Shown here piece after piece: positions 49,980-58,799 of a stretch of 64,000 nt of DNA (within the stretch, counting starts at the first letter, position 1; each line of letters starts with the position of its first letter). A program made the position numbers and the translations under genes. The DNA is taken from NCBI RefSeq assembly GCF_010726085.1, contig NZ_AP022560.1:4960001-5024000 (forward strand). Direction: 5' to 3'. This stretch comes from Mycolicibacterium moriokaense (GTDB lineage: Bacteria; Actinomycetota; Actinomycetes; Mycobacteriales; Mycobacteriaceae). The notes beneath the pieces are model-generated. The model was given only the letters and a program-made list of their open reading frames with translations. It did not search any database and was not told the origin of the DNA.

Positions 49980-50032
49980 GCGATTTCGGTGTAGCCAGTC
50001 GCGGAGGGCGCGACCAACTACACCGAAGTCGC
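49980..50032. repeat. Nested palindromic element at a convergent junction
   Basis: Outer 15-bp arms (49980-49994, GCGATTTCGGTGTAG, and 50018-50032) match with one G-T difference, and enclose GTCGCG-GAGGG-CGCGAC. It begins 6 bp after the AttH-like stop, and its right arm encodes the last codons and TAG stop of the opposing DUF4345 remnant. It may act as a bidirectional terminator. Confidence 0.82.
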
Positions 50033-50275
50033 AAAGAGGGCGGCCGCGGCGATGGGAATCCCCCTCCCTACGTCGCCACCCACCACCGCCGCATACGCCA
50101 ACACACCCGCGATCGCCAAGCCGAACCCGCCGTAAACCCCGCGGACCTCCGAACGCGCCGCCGCTCCCCCGAGCGTGATGCCGAACGGGCGAATGATCGC
50201 CGCAGGTGCGACAAGCGCGTAAGCGCCCATCCCCGCGAAGAACACACCGATTACGGCAATGACCGCGATCGTCAC
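50018..50275 (-). pseudogene. Truncated DUF4345 membrane protein
   Basis: The 85-codon frame has the DUF4345 pattern: membrane helix TIAVIAVIGVFFAGMGAYAL, PFGITLGG, ARSEVRGVYGG, then a second helix. Family proteins are usually about 120-130 residues with two more helices. Here the frame stops after ALFATSV inside a palindromic element, and nothing resembling the missing part follows. I read it as a 3'-truncated gene, although the short product could still be made. GTG 50275 lies 5 bp after the upstream monooxygenase stop. Confidence 0.65.
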
Positions 50276-50280
50276 CGCGG

Positions 50281-51768
50281 CTAGCCGACTGCTTCAGACT
50301 GGGCTTGCGGTGCAGACGCCGTAGCGGCGCGGCCGAACACCATCGAGTCGTCTATGCGGTCGAACCGGCTGCCAAGCGCGTCCCGCAGGTAGTTGTGCGT
50401 CATCGCCCATGGCCGCCGCGCCCCCGACTTCGGCAGCACCTTCTGTGCGCGTAGGACATAGCCGGACGTCAGGTTGAACACGGGCTGCTCGGGAATGTCG
50501 ACGTCCCCGAGATGCGGGTAGGCGTGGGTGTAGCCCTGAGAATCCATGTAGGCCAACAGTTCCGCCACGTTGCGCGCCGTCATGTCGGCGCCCAGCGTCC
50601 ACGACGCGTTCGAGTAGCCGAAACACCATGCCGCGTTGGGCACATCTTCCAAGAGGTGGCGCCGGAAGACGAACCGGTCGTGCGGGTCGATCTTCTCGTC
50701 ATCGATGCTTATCGCGACTCCGCCCAACGCATGCAACTGGATTCCGGTGGCGGTGATGATCACGTCGGCGTCGAGATGTCTGCCCGACTTCAACACGATC
50801 CCCGTGGGATCGAAATGGTCGACGTGGTCGGTCACCACGTCGACATCGCCGGCCGCGATCGCCTTGTAGAAGTCGCCGTCGAGGATGAAGCACATCCGCT
50901 GGTCCCACGGGTCGTACGGCGGGGTGAAATGGGTGTCGATGTCGTAGCCCTCGGGCAGGTTCTTCTCGGCGACACCACGCAGCAGCCGCTTGCTGAACTC
51001 GGGGGCGCGACGGGAGACCAGCCAGAGCACCGCACCGAACAGGGACAAGGCCGTGCGTGCCAGCGCGTGGGAGATTCTGCGCGGGAGCACTTTCCGTACA
51101 GCGTTGATCACGGGTTGCACTCGCTGGACGGATAACAGGTACGACGGGGTGCGCTGAAGCATCGTGACGTGGCCGGCCTTTTCGGCCAGCGACGGGATCA
51201 TGCTGACGGCCGTCGCACCGCTTCCGATCACGACCAACCGCTTGCCGGAGATGTCGAACCCGTCGGGCCAGTGCTGCGGGTGGATCACGTCGCCCGTGAA
51301 GTCCTCGACGCCGGGGAACGTCGGCATGTACGGCTCGTCGTAGTTGTAGTAGCCGCTGGCGAAGACGAGGAACCGCCCGCGGTAGGTCTTGGGCTCCCCG
51401 TCGTGTTCGGTCTCTACGGACCAGGTGTCCGTGGCCGAATCCCAGTCGGCGGAGATGACCTTGGTACGGAACTGGATGTGCCTGTCGATGCCGTGTTTAC
51501 GCGCGGTGTCGGCCATGTACTGCCAGATGTCGGCGCCGTCGGCGATCATCTCGTCGCGCGTCCACGGCTCCCACGGAAAGCTCAGCGTGAAGATGTCGCT
51601 GTCGGAGCGAATGCCGGGGTACTGGAACAGATCCCACGTGCCGCCAAGGCGTTCACGCCGTTCCAGGATGGTGTAGGTCAGGTTGGGGTTCTTCTCGCGG
51701 ATGCGGTAGGCCGCCCCGATGCCGGAGAAGCCCGCGCCGATGATCAGCACGTCGCTGTATTCAGTCAC
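50281..51768 (-). CDS. EthA-like Baeyer-Villiger flavin monooxygenase (copy 1)
   Basis: Type I Baeyer-Villiger monooxygenase, 495 residues, inserting oxygen next to ketones using FAD and NADPH. It has the N-terminal FAD motif GAGFSGIGAAYRI, GGTWDLFQYPGIRSDSD, the BVMO fingerprint FTGDVIHPQHWP, and the second dinucleotide motif VIGSGATAVSMIP. Start GTG 51768 is set by a perfect AGGAGG (minus strand, plus-strand bases 51775-51780) that overlaps the stop of the upstream paralogue. EthA of M. tuberculosis, a close relative, activates ethionamide. Native substrate unknown. Confidence 0.92.
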   Translation of the reverse strand: MTEYSDVLIIGAGFSGIGAAYRIREKNPNLTYTILERRERLGGTWDLFQYPGIRSDSDIFTLSFPWEPWTRDEMIADGADIWQYMADTARKHGIDRHIQFRTKVISADWDSATDTWSVETEHDGEPKTYRGRFLVFASGYYNYDEPYMPTFPGVEDFTGDVIHPQHWPDGFDISGKRLVVIGSGATAVSMIPSLAEKAGHVTMLQRTPSYLLSVQRVQPVINAVRKVLPRRISHALARTALSLFGAVLWLVSRRAPEFSKRLLRGVAEKNLPEGYDIDTHFTPPYDPWDQRMCFILDGDFYKAIAAGDVDVVTDHVDHFDPTGIVLKSGRHLDADVIITATGIQLHALGGVAISIDDEKIDPHDRFVFRRHLLEDVPNAAWCFGYSNASWTLGADMTARNVAELLAYMDSQGYTHAYPHLGDVDIPEQPVFNLTSGYVLRAQKVLPKSGARRPWAMTHNYLRDALGSRFDRIDDSMVFGRAATASAPQAQSEAVG

Positions 51769-51778
51769 GGAGAACCTC

Positions 51779-53287
51779 CTATGCCGACTTGACCGCCTCG
51801 ACAGTCGCGCGGCCGAACACCATCGATTCCTCGATCCGGTCGAATCGGTGATCGATGGCGTCCAGCACATAGTTGTGGCGCACGTTCCACGGACGACGGG
51901 TGCCCGACTTGGGCAGCACGTGTCCGGAGCGCTGCACGTAGCCCGCGTTGATGTTCCACGCAGGCTTCTCCGGCATCGGCTCGCCACCCAGGTGCGGATA
52001 GGCGTGTGTGTAGCCGTGGGAATCCATGTACGCCAACAACTTCGCCACCGAGCGCGCGGTGAGGTCGACGCGCAGCGTCCACGACGCGTTGATGTAGCCG
52101 ACGGCCCACGCGGCGTTCGGGACGTCCTCGAGCATGTGCTCCTTGTAGACGAACCGGTCCTGCGGCTTGACCTCCGCACCGTCGATACTCAACGCGATAC
52201 CGCCGAGCGCCTGCAGCTGAATTCCGGTGGCGCTGATGATGATGTCGGCGTCGAGGCGGTGTCCCGAACGCAGCACGACGCCGTGCTCGTCGATGTGGTC
52301 GATCTGGTCGGTCACCACATCCAACCTGCCCGCGGCGATGACCTCGTAGAAATCGTTGTCCAGAATCGCGCACAGTCGCTGATCCCACGGGTCGTAGCGC
52401 GGCTTGAAGTGAACGTCGACCGGATAGCCCTTCGGCAGTTGACGTTTCGCGTAGGCGCGCACGTAGGCCCTGGCGAGTCGCGGTGCCGTCCGCGCGAAGG
52501 CGTAGACGAACACCGTGAAGAAGGTGTTGTAGATCCTGGCCGCGACATAGCCGACACGCTTGGGGAACACCTTGCGCAGGAACTGCACCACGGGATTGAT
52601 GCGGGGCGTCGACAGCATGTACGTCGGTGAGCGCTGCAGCATCGTGACGTGGCCGGCCTTCTCGGTCAGCGTGGGGATCATGCTGACCGCTGTCGCGCCG
52701 CTGCCGATCACCACGATCTTCTTGCCGGCGTAGTCGAGCGACTCCGGCCAGTGCTGCGGGTGGATCACCGGGCCGGAGAACTGCTCGATGCCTGGGAACT
52801 CGGGTTGGTAGGGCTCGTCGTAGTTGTAGTAGCCGGTGCCGAAGAACAGGAAGCGGCAGCGGTACGTGGTCGGCTCACCGTCGTGTTCGGCGCTCACCGT
52901 CCAGGTGTCGGTGGTCGAGTCCCAGTCGGCGGACAGCACGCGGGTGTCGAAGCGGATGTGCTTGTCGATGCCGTGCTTGTGCGCCGTCTGGGTCAGGTAC
53001 TCGCGGATGTCGTCCCCGTCGGCGACGTTCTCCGGCCGTGTCCACGGCTCGAAGGGATAGCTCAGCGTGAAGATGTCGCTGTCGGAGCGGATGCCCGGAT
53101 AGCGGTTCAAGTCCCAGGTGCCGCCGATGCGCGACCGCCGCTCGAGAAGCGCGTAGCTCAGGTGCGGGTTCTTCTCGTGGATGCGGTACGCAGCACCGAT
53201 CCCCGATATCCCGGCGCCGATGATCAGCACATCGAAGTAGTCGCTCACCAGCTGATCGTCCTGCAAGCGCTCGACACCCTGGCCCAT
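51779..53287 (-). CDS. EthA-like Baeyer-Villiger flavin monooxygenase (copy 2)
   Basis: Second BVMO of 502 residues, strongly similar throughout to its downstream neighbour (GAGISGIGAAYRI, GGTWDLNRYPGIRSDSD, fingerprint FSGPVIHPQHWP, VIGSGATAVSMIP), pointing to tandem duplication. A 17-residue N-terminal extension (MGQGVERLQDDQLVSDY) precedes the FAD motif. ATG 53287 is set by AAGGAGG 6 nt upstream. The order is copy 2, copy 1, DUF4345 remnant in one operon. Divergence in the substrate-side helices (about residues 240-300) suggests different substrates. Confidence 0.92.
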   Translation of the reverse strand: MGQGVERLQDDQLVSDYFDVLIIGAGISGIGAAYRIHEKNPHLSYALLERRSRIGGTWDLNRYPGIRSDSDIFTLSYPFEPWTRPENVADGDDIREYLTQTAHKHGIDKHIRFDTRVLSADWDSTTDTWTVSAEHDGEPTTYRCRFLFFGTGYYNYDEPYQPEFPGIEQFSGPVIHPQHWPESLDYAGKKIVVIGSGATAVSMIPTLTEKAGHVTMLQRSPTYMLSTPRINPVVQFLRKVFPKRVGYVAARIYNTFFTVFVYAFARTAPRLARAYVRAYAKRQLPKGYPVDVHFKPRYDPWDQRLCAILDNDFYEVIAAGRLDVVTDQIDHIDEHGVVLRSGHRLDADIIISATGIQLQALGGIALSIDGAEVKPQDRFVYKEHMLEDVPNAAWAVGYINASWTLRVDLTARSVAKLLAYMDSHGYTHAYPHLGGEPMPEKPAWNINAGYVQRSGHVLPKSGTRRPWNVRHNYVLDAIDHRFDRIEESMVFGRATVEAVKSA

Positions 53288-53327
53288 CCGCAACCTCCTT
53301 TGGTTCCGCTGGGTACCACGATATGGC

Positions 53328-54317
53328 TCAGGACCCGAGCGCGTCCACGATCGACGCCAATGACTCCACGGCGATCGGTCCGGGCTGGTACAGGCAGATT
53401 TGCTCGGCCACCCCTTCGACCCGGTCGCGGATGTGCGCGGCGACCTCGGCGGGGCTGCCGCACGCCACAATGGTGTGCAGAATGTCGTCGTCGATGAGCC
53501 TGCCCATGTCCTCCCAGCGCCCCTGCTTGGACAGCGAGTTGAGCTCGGGCTGCAGGTCGCCCCAGCCGTGCACGTCGAGCACGGGGCGGTAGGCGGGCGT
53601 CGACCCGTAGAAGGCCAGCAGCCGTCGCGCGGCGGTGTGGTCGGCGTCCTCGGTGCCGACCGACACGATGATCTCCGGGACGATCGCGAAATCGGCGGCG
53701 TCGCGGCCCGCCGACGCCAGCCCCTTGCCGACGTTGGGCAGGGTCACCTCGTGCAGGAAGCGTTTGGACCCGAAGGGCATGACCAGCAGGCCGTCGGCGA
53801 CCTCCGCGGTCGCGCGCGTCAGCAGCGGACCCAGCGCCCCCAGATAGATCGGCGGCGGACCGAACGGGTTCGGTCCCGGGTTGAACGTCGGCGTCATCAG
53901 GGTGTGCCGGTAGTACTCGCCGCGGAAGTCGAGACGCTCGCCGTCGTTCCATGCGGCGAAGATGGCGCGCAGCGCAGCCACCAACTCCTTCATCCGCGCG
54001 ACCGGCCGATCGAAATCGACGCCGTAACGCTTCTCGATCTGCGCGCGCACCTGCGTGCCGAGGCCCAGCGTGAAGCGCCCCTGCGCCAACAGCTGCATGT
54101 CGTTGGCCTGATGCGCGAGCTGAACGGGGTTGCGCGGGAACGCGATTGCCACGTTGGTCATCAAGTCCAGGCCGCCGACGGCCGACGCGACGGCCAACGG
54201 GGTGAAGACGTCGTGCGGACCCTCGAACGTGAACACGCCGCTGGCGCCCGCCTCGCGCAGTGCGTGTGCGCGATCGATCGCATCCGTGGGGCCGAACAGC
54301 GCAGTCATGACCTTCAT
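53328..54317 (-). CDS. LLM-class F420-dependent oxidoreductase
   Basis: Luciferase-like monooxygenase-fold protein, 329 residues, probably using F420. It shows TNVAIAFPRNPVQLAHQANDM, GRFTLGLGTQ and FDRPVARMKELVAAL, then YLGALGPLLTRATAEVADGLL. This resembles the mycobacterial LLM subgroup that lacks an assigned substrate. It lies 40 bp upstream of the BVMO pair on the same strand and may be co-transcribed. ATG 54317 is divergent from aofH by 19 bp. Confidence 0.88.
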   Translation of the reverse strand: MKVMTALFGPTDAIDRAHALREAGASGVFTFEGPHDVFTPLAVASAVGGLDLMTNVAIAFPRNPVQLAHQANDMQLLAQGRFTLGLGTQVRAQIEKRYGVDFDRPVARMKELVAALRAIFAAWNDGERLDFRGEYYRHTLMTPTFNPGPNPFGPPPIYLGALGPLLTRATAEVADGLLVMPFGSKRFLHEVTLPNVGKGLASAGRDAADFAIVPEIIVSVGTEDADHTAARRLLAFYGSTPAYRPVLDVHGWGDLQPELNSLSKQGRWEDMGRLIDDDILHTIVACGSPAEVAAHIRDRVEGVAEQICLYQPGPIAVESLASIVDALGS

Positions 54318-54336
54318 CGCATGAGAGCCTAGTCAC

Positions 54337-55692
54337 GTGACCATCCCACCGAGTGTCGATGTCGTCGTCGTGGGAGCCGGGTTCGCGGGCCTGGCCGCCG
54401 CGCGGGAGCTGGTGAAACGCGGCCGCGAGGTGGTGGTGCTCGAGGGGCGCGACCGTGTCGGCGGGCGCTCGTCGACGGCGACGATCGCCGGAGTGCCCGT
54501 CGACCTGGGCGGCACGTTCGTCGGGCCGACGCAGGACGCGGTCGTCGCGCTGGCCGCCGAACTGGGCTGTGAGACCGTGCCGACCCACAGCCGCGGCAAG
54601 AACCTCATCCGCTGGCGCGGCAAGGTCCGGGCCTATCGCAGCACCATTCCGCGGCTGTCCATCATCGAGTTGCTCGACGTGTCCCGCATCCAGTGGCGGT
54701 TCGAGCGGGTGTGCCGGCGGGTGCCGGTGGACGAGCCGTGGACGTCGCCGCTCGCCGAGACCCTCGACTCCAAGACGCTCGACGAGTGGCTGCGGTATGT
54801 GCACGCCAGCGCCGGGACGCGGGACCTGATGGCGATCATGGCCCGCGTGACGTGGGGTTGCGAGCCCGACGCAGTGTCCATGCTGCACGCGGTGCGCTAC
54901 GTCAAGGCCGCGGGCGGTCTCGGCCGCATGCTCGACGTGGAGGGCGGTGCCCAGCAGGACCGCTTCCCCGGCGGGACGCAGCAGATCGCGGTGCGGATGG
55001 CCGACGAGCTGGCCCCGCGCGTGGTGCTGGAGGCGGTGGTGCGCAGCATCGAGCGGCACGCCGACGGCACGTTGACCGTGACGTCGGATAAGGGTGCGGT
55101 CGCCGCTAGGGCGGTCATCGTCGCGGTCCCGCCGGAGCATCGTGCGGGCATCACGTTCGTGCCGGATCTGCCGCCCGAGTACGGCAAGCTCGCCGCGCAC
55201 TGGCCGCAGGGCAATCTGAGCAAGGCGTATGTCGCCTACGAGACCCCGTTCTGGCGTGCCAACGGCTGCTCGGGTGAGGCGCTCTCCGACGAAGGCCCGG
55301 TGTTCATCACGTTCGACGTCAGCCCCAGCGATGACGGCCCCGGGATCCTGCTGGGGTTCACCGATGCGCGAACGTTCGACCCGCTGCCGCCTGCCGATCG
55401 GCGCAAGCGGGCGCTGGCGGGTTTCGCGATGTTGTTCGGCGAGGCCGCGCGCGAGCCCATCGACTACCTCGACCACTGCTGGAGCGCAGAGGAATTCGCG
55501 CCTGGCGGCCCGACGGCAGCGGTGCCGCCGGGTTCGTGGACGACGTACGGGCCGTGGTTGCGCAAACCCGTCGACGGCATCCATTGGGCCGGAACGGAAA
55601 CCGCCGACACGTGGACGGGGTTCCTCGACGGCGCCGTCCGGTCGGGACAGCGTGCGGCCGACGAGGTGGATCGGCAGTTGTCGGCAGACTGA
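54337..55692 (+). CDS. aofH: Flavin-containing monoamine oxidase AofH
   Basis: FAD amine oxidase of 451 residues. N-terminal [18 protein letters not shown], the ERR-like [10 protein letters not shown], internal [11 protein letters not shown] and [14 protein letters not shown], and the flavin-closing [21 protein letters not shown] are all present. From memory it matches M. tuberculosis AofH (Rv3170) along its length, and the next gene also matches (hpx). GTG 54337. It would oxidise amines to imines/aldehydes with H2O2 release; no covalent-flavin Cys is obvious. Confidence 0.9.
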   Translation: MTIPPSVDVVVVGAGFAGLAAARELVKRGREVVVLEGRDRVGGRSSTATIAGVPVDLGGTFVGPTQDAVVALAAELGCETVPTHSRGKNLIRWRGKVRAYRSTIPRLSIIELLDVSRIQWRFERVCRRVPVDEPWTSPLAETLDSKTLDEWLRYVHASAGTRDLMAIMARVTWGCEPDAVSMLHAVRYVKAAGGLGRMLDVEGGAQQDRFPGGTQQIAVRMADELAPRVVLEAVVRSIERHADGTLTVTSDKGAVAARAVIVAVPPEHRAGITFVPDLPPEYGKLAAHWPQGNLSKAYVAYETPFWRANGCSGEALSDEGPVFITFDVSPSDDGPGILLGFTDARTFDPLPPADRRKRALAGFAMLFGEAAREPIDYLDHCWSAEEFAPGGPTAAVPPGSWTTYGPWLRKPVDGIHWAGTETADTWTGFLDGAVRSGQRAADEVDRQLSAD

Positions 55693-55895
55693 GGAAGGCA
55701 GGCCGATCGCGTCAGCCTGCGCCGGCGGGCCGTCGCGTCCAGCTGCGTCGCCGCCGTCGGACTGCACCCCGCCCTGCCAACCTCGTAGCGACTAAGTCGC
55801 TGAAGTCGGCCTCGCCAGTAGTAGTTGAGCGACGGTGTCGCTAGGAGGTTGTCACAACGGCATGTCCAAGGACGCCCGACAGCCGGTGGCCCCGA
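55693..55895. other. Convergent intergenic region with tandem palindromes
   Basis: These 203 bp between aofH and the hpx-like gene hold no supported gene. They contain two copies of AGCGAC-N3-GTCGCT (55787-55801 and 55828-55842), spaced 41 bp, and a GTTGTCACAAC palindrome shortly after. The significance is unknown. Confidence 0.6.
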
Positions 55896-56867
55896 CTAGG
55901 AGCTGACCGCACCCTCCTCACGGACCGAGTCGATCAGCCAGCGCAGATGCTTGTTGACGGCGTCGGGGCATTCCAGGATGGCGCAGTGACCGCCCGACAG
56001 TTCGACGAACTGCGCAAGGTTGGGGACCTCCTTGGCGATTCGACGCGACGACACCATCGGCAGCAGTCGGTCCTTGTCGCTGCCGATCACCATCGTCGGC
56101 ACCGAGAGGTTCTGCAACCCGATGTGCTGGTGGGTGCCCACCGTGTCGACCAGGGCACGCGCCCATCCGCCCCGGCCCGCGGGTGGCGTTCCGTTGAACA
56201 GTTCGAACACGAAGTCCACGATGGCGGGATCGGCGTCACGCCCGACCGCAAGGGCCGACAGGAAGCGGCGCCCAGGGATGTCGGCCACCGGCAGAAGCGG
56301 CACCGCGCCAAAGGTTTTCAGCAGTGTGCCCGCCGCGCGCACCCTGGCGGCGGTTAGCGGTTTCGGCACCGGGAGGAACTGCACGTTACGCAGCAGGTCG
56401 CCGGTGGTGGTGTTGATCAGGGCGGCCGCATCGATGCGCTCCGCCACCCGATCGGGATAGCGCTCCGCCCAGGACGAGATCGCGATTCCACCCATGGAGT
56501 GCCCGGCGATGACGGCCCGCTCCCCCGGCGCCAGCGTCGCCTCGAGGACGGCGTCGACGTCATCGGCCAGGCGATCCAGGCTGTAGCCGCTGCGCCTGGC
56601 CGGGACGGCGCTTCTGCCGTGACCGCGATGATCGAAGGCGATGACGCGGTGGTCCTTGGCGAGGTCGGCGATCTGGTGGGCCCACACGCGGATGGCGCAG
56701 GTGATGCCGTGGGTCAGCACGACGGGATAACCGTCCTCGGGGCCGAATACCTCGGCGTGCAGGCGGATGCCGTCCTTGGACCGCACTCCGACGCTGCGGC
56801 CTCGGCCCAACTGCTCGGCCGGGGCGAATCGCCTCGCCGGTCGCTGGCCTCTTTGACCTGGTGCCAT
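55896..56867 (-). CDS. hpx: Alpha/beta hydrolase (Hpx-like, annotated as non-heme haloperoxidase)
   Basis: The 323-residue hydrolase has oxyanion LTHGITCAIRVW, DHRGHGRS, nucleophile GHSMGG (about residue 135), acid Asp in IGSDKDRLLP and His in SGGHCAILECPD. It follows aofH in convergent orientation, like M. tuberculosis Rv3171c (hpx). True haloperoxidase activity is doubtful for such proteins; an esterase or lipase is more likely. The N-terminal 25 residues are basic and possibly disordered. The ATG at 56867 is divergent from the MDR gene. Confidence 0.82.
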   Translation of the reverse strand: MAPGQRGQRPARRFAPAEQLGRGRSVGVRSKDGIRLHAEVFGPEDGYPVVLTHGITCAIRVWAHQIADLAKDHRVIAFDHRGHGRSAVPARRSGYSLDRLADDVDAVLEATLAPGERAVIAGHSMGGIAISSWAERYPDRVAERIDAAALINTTTGDLLRNVQFLPVPKPLTAARVRAAGTLLKTFGAVPLLPVADIPGRRFLSALAVGRDADPAIVDFVFELFNGTPPAGRGGWARALVDTVGTHQHIGLQNLSVPTMVIGSDKDRLLPMVSSRRIAKEVPNLAQFVELSGGHCAILECPDAVNKHLRWLIDSVREEGAVSS

Positions 56868-56899
56868 GGGTGCTCCCGTCGTGCTCGGCTACGTTGCCG

Positions 56900-56927
56900 G
56901 ACTAACTATCCTATCGGGCGGTTGGTC
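56900..56927. promoter_or_regulatory. Imperfect inverted repeat in a divergent promoter region
   Basis: GACTAAC (56900-56906) and GTTGGTC (56921-56927) form arms with one mismatch, 14 nt apart. On the minus strand the region reads TTGACC, about 15 nt, TAGTTA, a plausible promoter for the hpx-like gene. It may be an operator shared with the divergent MDR gene (start 56977). Confidence 0.4.
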
Positions 56928-56976
56928 AATTCCGGCGCAGGGTTAAATGATGGCGTCGACGAAGGAAGGGCCCGCG

Positions 56977-57948
56977 ATGCGCGCGATACAGATTGCCAGC
57001 CTTGATGGACCGCAAGCCGCCAAGCTTGTCGAGATCGATGAACCGGCCGGTGACGGCCTGGTCCTGATCGACGTGCACGCGGCCGGCGTCGCTTTTCCCG
57101 ATGCGCTGCAGTCGCGCGGGCTCTACCAATACAAGCCGGAGATGCCCTACATCCCCGGCGCGGAGGTCGCCGGCGTGGTGCGCAGTGCCCCCGAGGGTGC
57201 GCACGTCTCGGCGGGCGACCGGGTCTGCGGCCTGACGATGCTGTGCGGGGCGATGGCGGAAGTCGTTGCGCTGCAATCCGACCGGGTGTTCAAACTGCCG
57301 GACTCGGTGTCATTCGAGGCAGGTGCGGGCCTGCTCTTCAACGACCTCACCATGCACCACGCGCTGCGCACCCGCGGGCGCCTCGCCGAGGGTGAGACCG
57401 TGCTGGTGCACGGCGCCGCGGGTGGCATCGGGACGTCGACGCTACGGCTGGCGCCGGTGTGGGGTGCGTCGCGGACGATCGCGGTGGTCAGCACCGAGGA
57501 CAAGATCGAGATCGCCAAGGCGGCGGGGGCCTCCGATGTGGTGCTGGCCGACGGCTTCAAGGACGCGGTCAAAGAGCTGACCGGAGGACGCGGTGTCGAC
57601 ATCGTCGTCGACCCCGTCGGTGGGGACCGGTTCACCGATTCACTGCGGTCGCTGGCGCCGGGCGGCCGGCTGCTCGTGATCGGGTTCACCGGCGGGTCGA
57701 TCCCCGAGGTGAAGGTGAACCGGTTGCTGCTCAACAACATCGACGCCGTCGGTGTCGGTTGGGGCGCCTGGGCCGGTACTCATCCGGGGTATCTGCTGGA
57801 GCAGTGGGCGGAGCTCGAGCCGCTGCTTGCGTCGGGCAAGGTGTCCGCGCCGACACCGGTGGTCTACCCGCTCGAGCGCGCCGCCGATGCCATCGCGTCG
57901 CTCGAAGACCGCAGCGCCAAGGGCAAAGTCGTCGTCGCCGTTCGGTGA
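56977..57948 (+). CDS. NADPH:quinone oxidoreductase-like MDR protein
   Basis: Medium-chain dehydrogenase/reductase of 323 residues without zinc ligands: GVAFPDALQSRGLYQYKPEMPYIPG, then the NADPH site VLVHGAAGGIGTSTLRLA (about 137-154) and DVVVDPVGG-type strand IVVDPVGGDRF. The quinone oxidoreductase (QOR) subgroup reduces quinones or enones. ATG 56977 was chosen for its GAAGGAAGGG site and MRAIQIA start; an upstream ATG at 56947 is possible. The stop overlaps the phosphatase GTG start by 4 bp. Confidence 0.88.
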   Translation: MRAIQIASLDGPQAAKLVEIDEPAGDGLVLIDVHAAGVAFPDALQSRGLYQYKPEMPYIPGAEVAGVVRSAPEGAHVSAGDRVCGLTMLCGAMAEVVALQSDRVFKLPDSVSFEAGAGLLFNDLTMHHALRTRGRLAEGETVLVHGAAGGIGTSTLRLAPVWGASRTIAVVSTEDKIEIAKAAGASDVVLADGFKDAVKELTGGRGVDIVVDPVGGDRFTDSLRSLAPGGRLLVIGFTGGSIPEVKVNRLLLNNIDAVGVGWGAWAGTHPGYLLEQWAELEPLLASGKVSAPTPVVYPLERAADAIASLEDRSAKGKVVVAVR

Positions 57949-58799
57949 GGCTGCTTCGTCGGCGCCGCAGCGTCGCGGTCCGCCGATTCGATGCGGGCCG
58001 CTGGGTGGACGACGGGACTGCAGCCGCCGTCGACCGTGACGGGTTGACCGTCGCGACGTTCAACATCTGGTTCGACGACTACTACGCCGAGCAGCGGTAC
58101 CGTGCGATCGCGGAGCTGCTGCGCGAGCGCAGGCCGGATGTGGTTGTGCTCCAGGAGGTCACGCCGCCAGCGCTCGACATGTTCACCGCCCTGCCGTGGG
58201 TGCGCAACGAGTACCGAAGCGTCTCGGTGGTCGGCGGCGAAGCGGGAAACTACGGGATGCTGATGCTGTCGCGGGTGCCGATCGCCGACGCGAGTTACGC
58301 CCGTCTGCCGACCCGGCAATCGCGAGGATTCCTCAAGGCGGAGTTTGCGCTGACTGGCGACCGACCCGTCGTCTGCGGCGTCCACCTCGACAGCGGGAAA
58401 TCGTCGGCGCGGCTGCGCGCCTGGCAGCTGCGGAGGATCTTCCGCGCGCTGAGGAAGGCTCACGACGCCGTGGTCCTTGGCGACTTCAACATGCGCGACG
58501 CGGAGAACGGACGCATCACCGCCCCGTACGCCGACATCTGGCCCGTACTGCGACCGCACGATCCCGGCTACACGGAGGACACGTCGATCAACCTCATGCG
58601 CTTGGACGCCAAGAACAAGGAGCGGCAGGTGCGTTTCGATCGTGTGCTGCTCAAGGGGACGTGTTGGCGCGCAACGACTATCGAGCTGCTGGGCACGCGG
58701 CCGATCTCGGCCGACCTGCCGCGAGTGTTCCCCTCGGACCACTTCGGCGTTGCGTGCCATCTCGATTTGTGTGCATCTGCGAGCGGTGAGCGCTCCTAA
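57945..58799 (+). CDS. Endonuclease/exonuclease/phosphatase (EEP) family protein
   Basis: The 284-residue metal-dependent hydrolase is of the DNase I/TDP2/inositol-phosphatase fold. Motifs: VATFNIWFDD, VVLQEVT (metal Glu), VHLDSG, GDFNMRDAENG and PSDHFGVACHL (catalytic Asp-His). It may cleave phosphodiester or phosphomonoester bonds; the substrate is unknown. GTG 57945 overlaps the MDR stop. The last 11 residues (DLCASASGERS) and the stop are encoded by a dispersed palindromic repeat, so the native C-terminus was probably replaced. Confidence 0.85.
   Translation: MRLLRRRRSVAVRRFDAGRWVDDGTAAAVDRDGLTVATFNIWFDDYYAEQRYRAIAELLRERRPDVVVLQEVTPPALDMFTALPWVRNEYRSVSVVGGEAGNYGMLMLSRVPIADASYARLPTRQSRGFLKAEFALTGDRPVVCGVHLDSGKSSARLRAWQLRRIFRALRKAHDAVVLGDFNMRDAENGRITAPYADIWPVLRPHDPGYTEDTSINLMRLDAKNKERQVRFDRVLLKGTCWRATTIELLGTRPISADLPRVFPSDHFGVACHLDLCASASGERS

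Noticed and set aside
53288..53470. N-terminal extension of the second BVMO
   Set aside because: An AAGGAGG ribosome site at ideal spacing marks ATG 53287, and the upstream residues are antisense to the LLM gene's coding end with no similarity to BVMOs.
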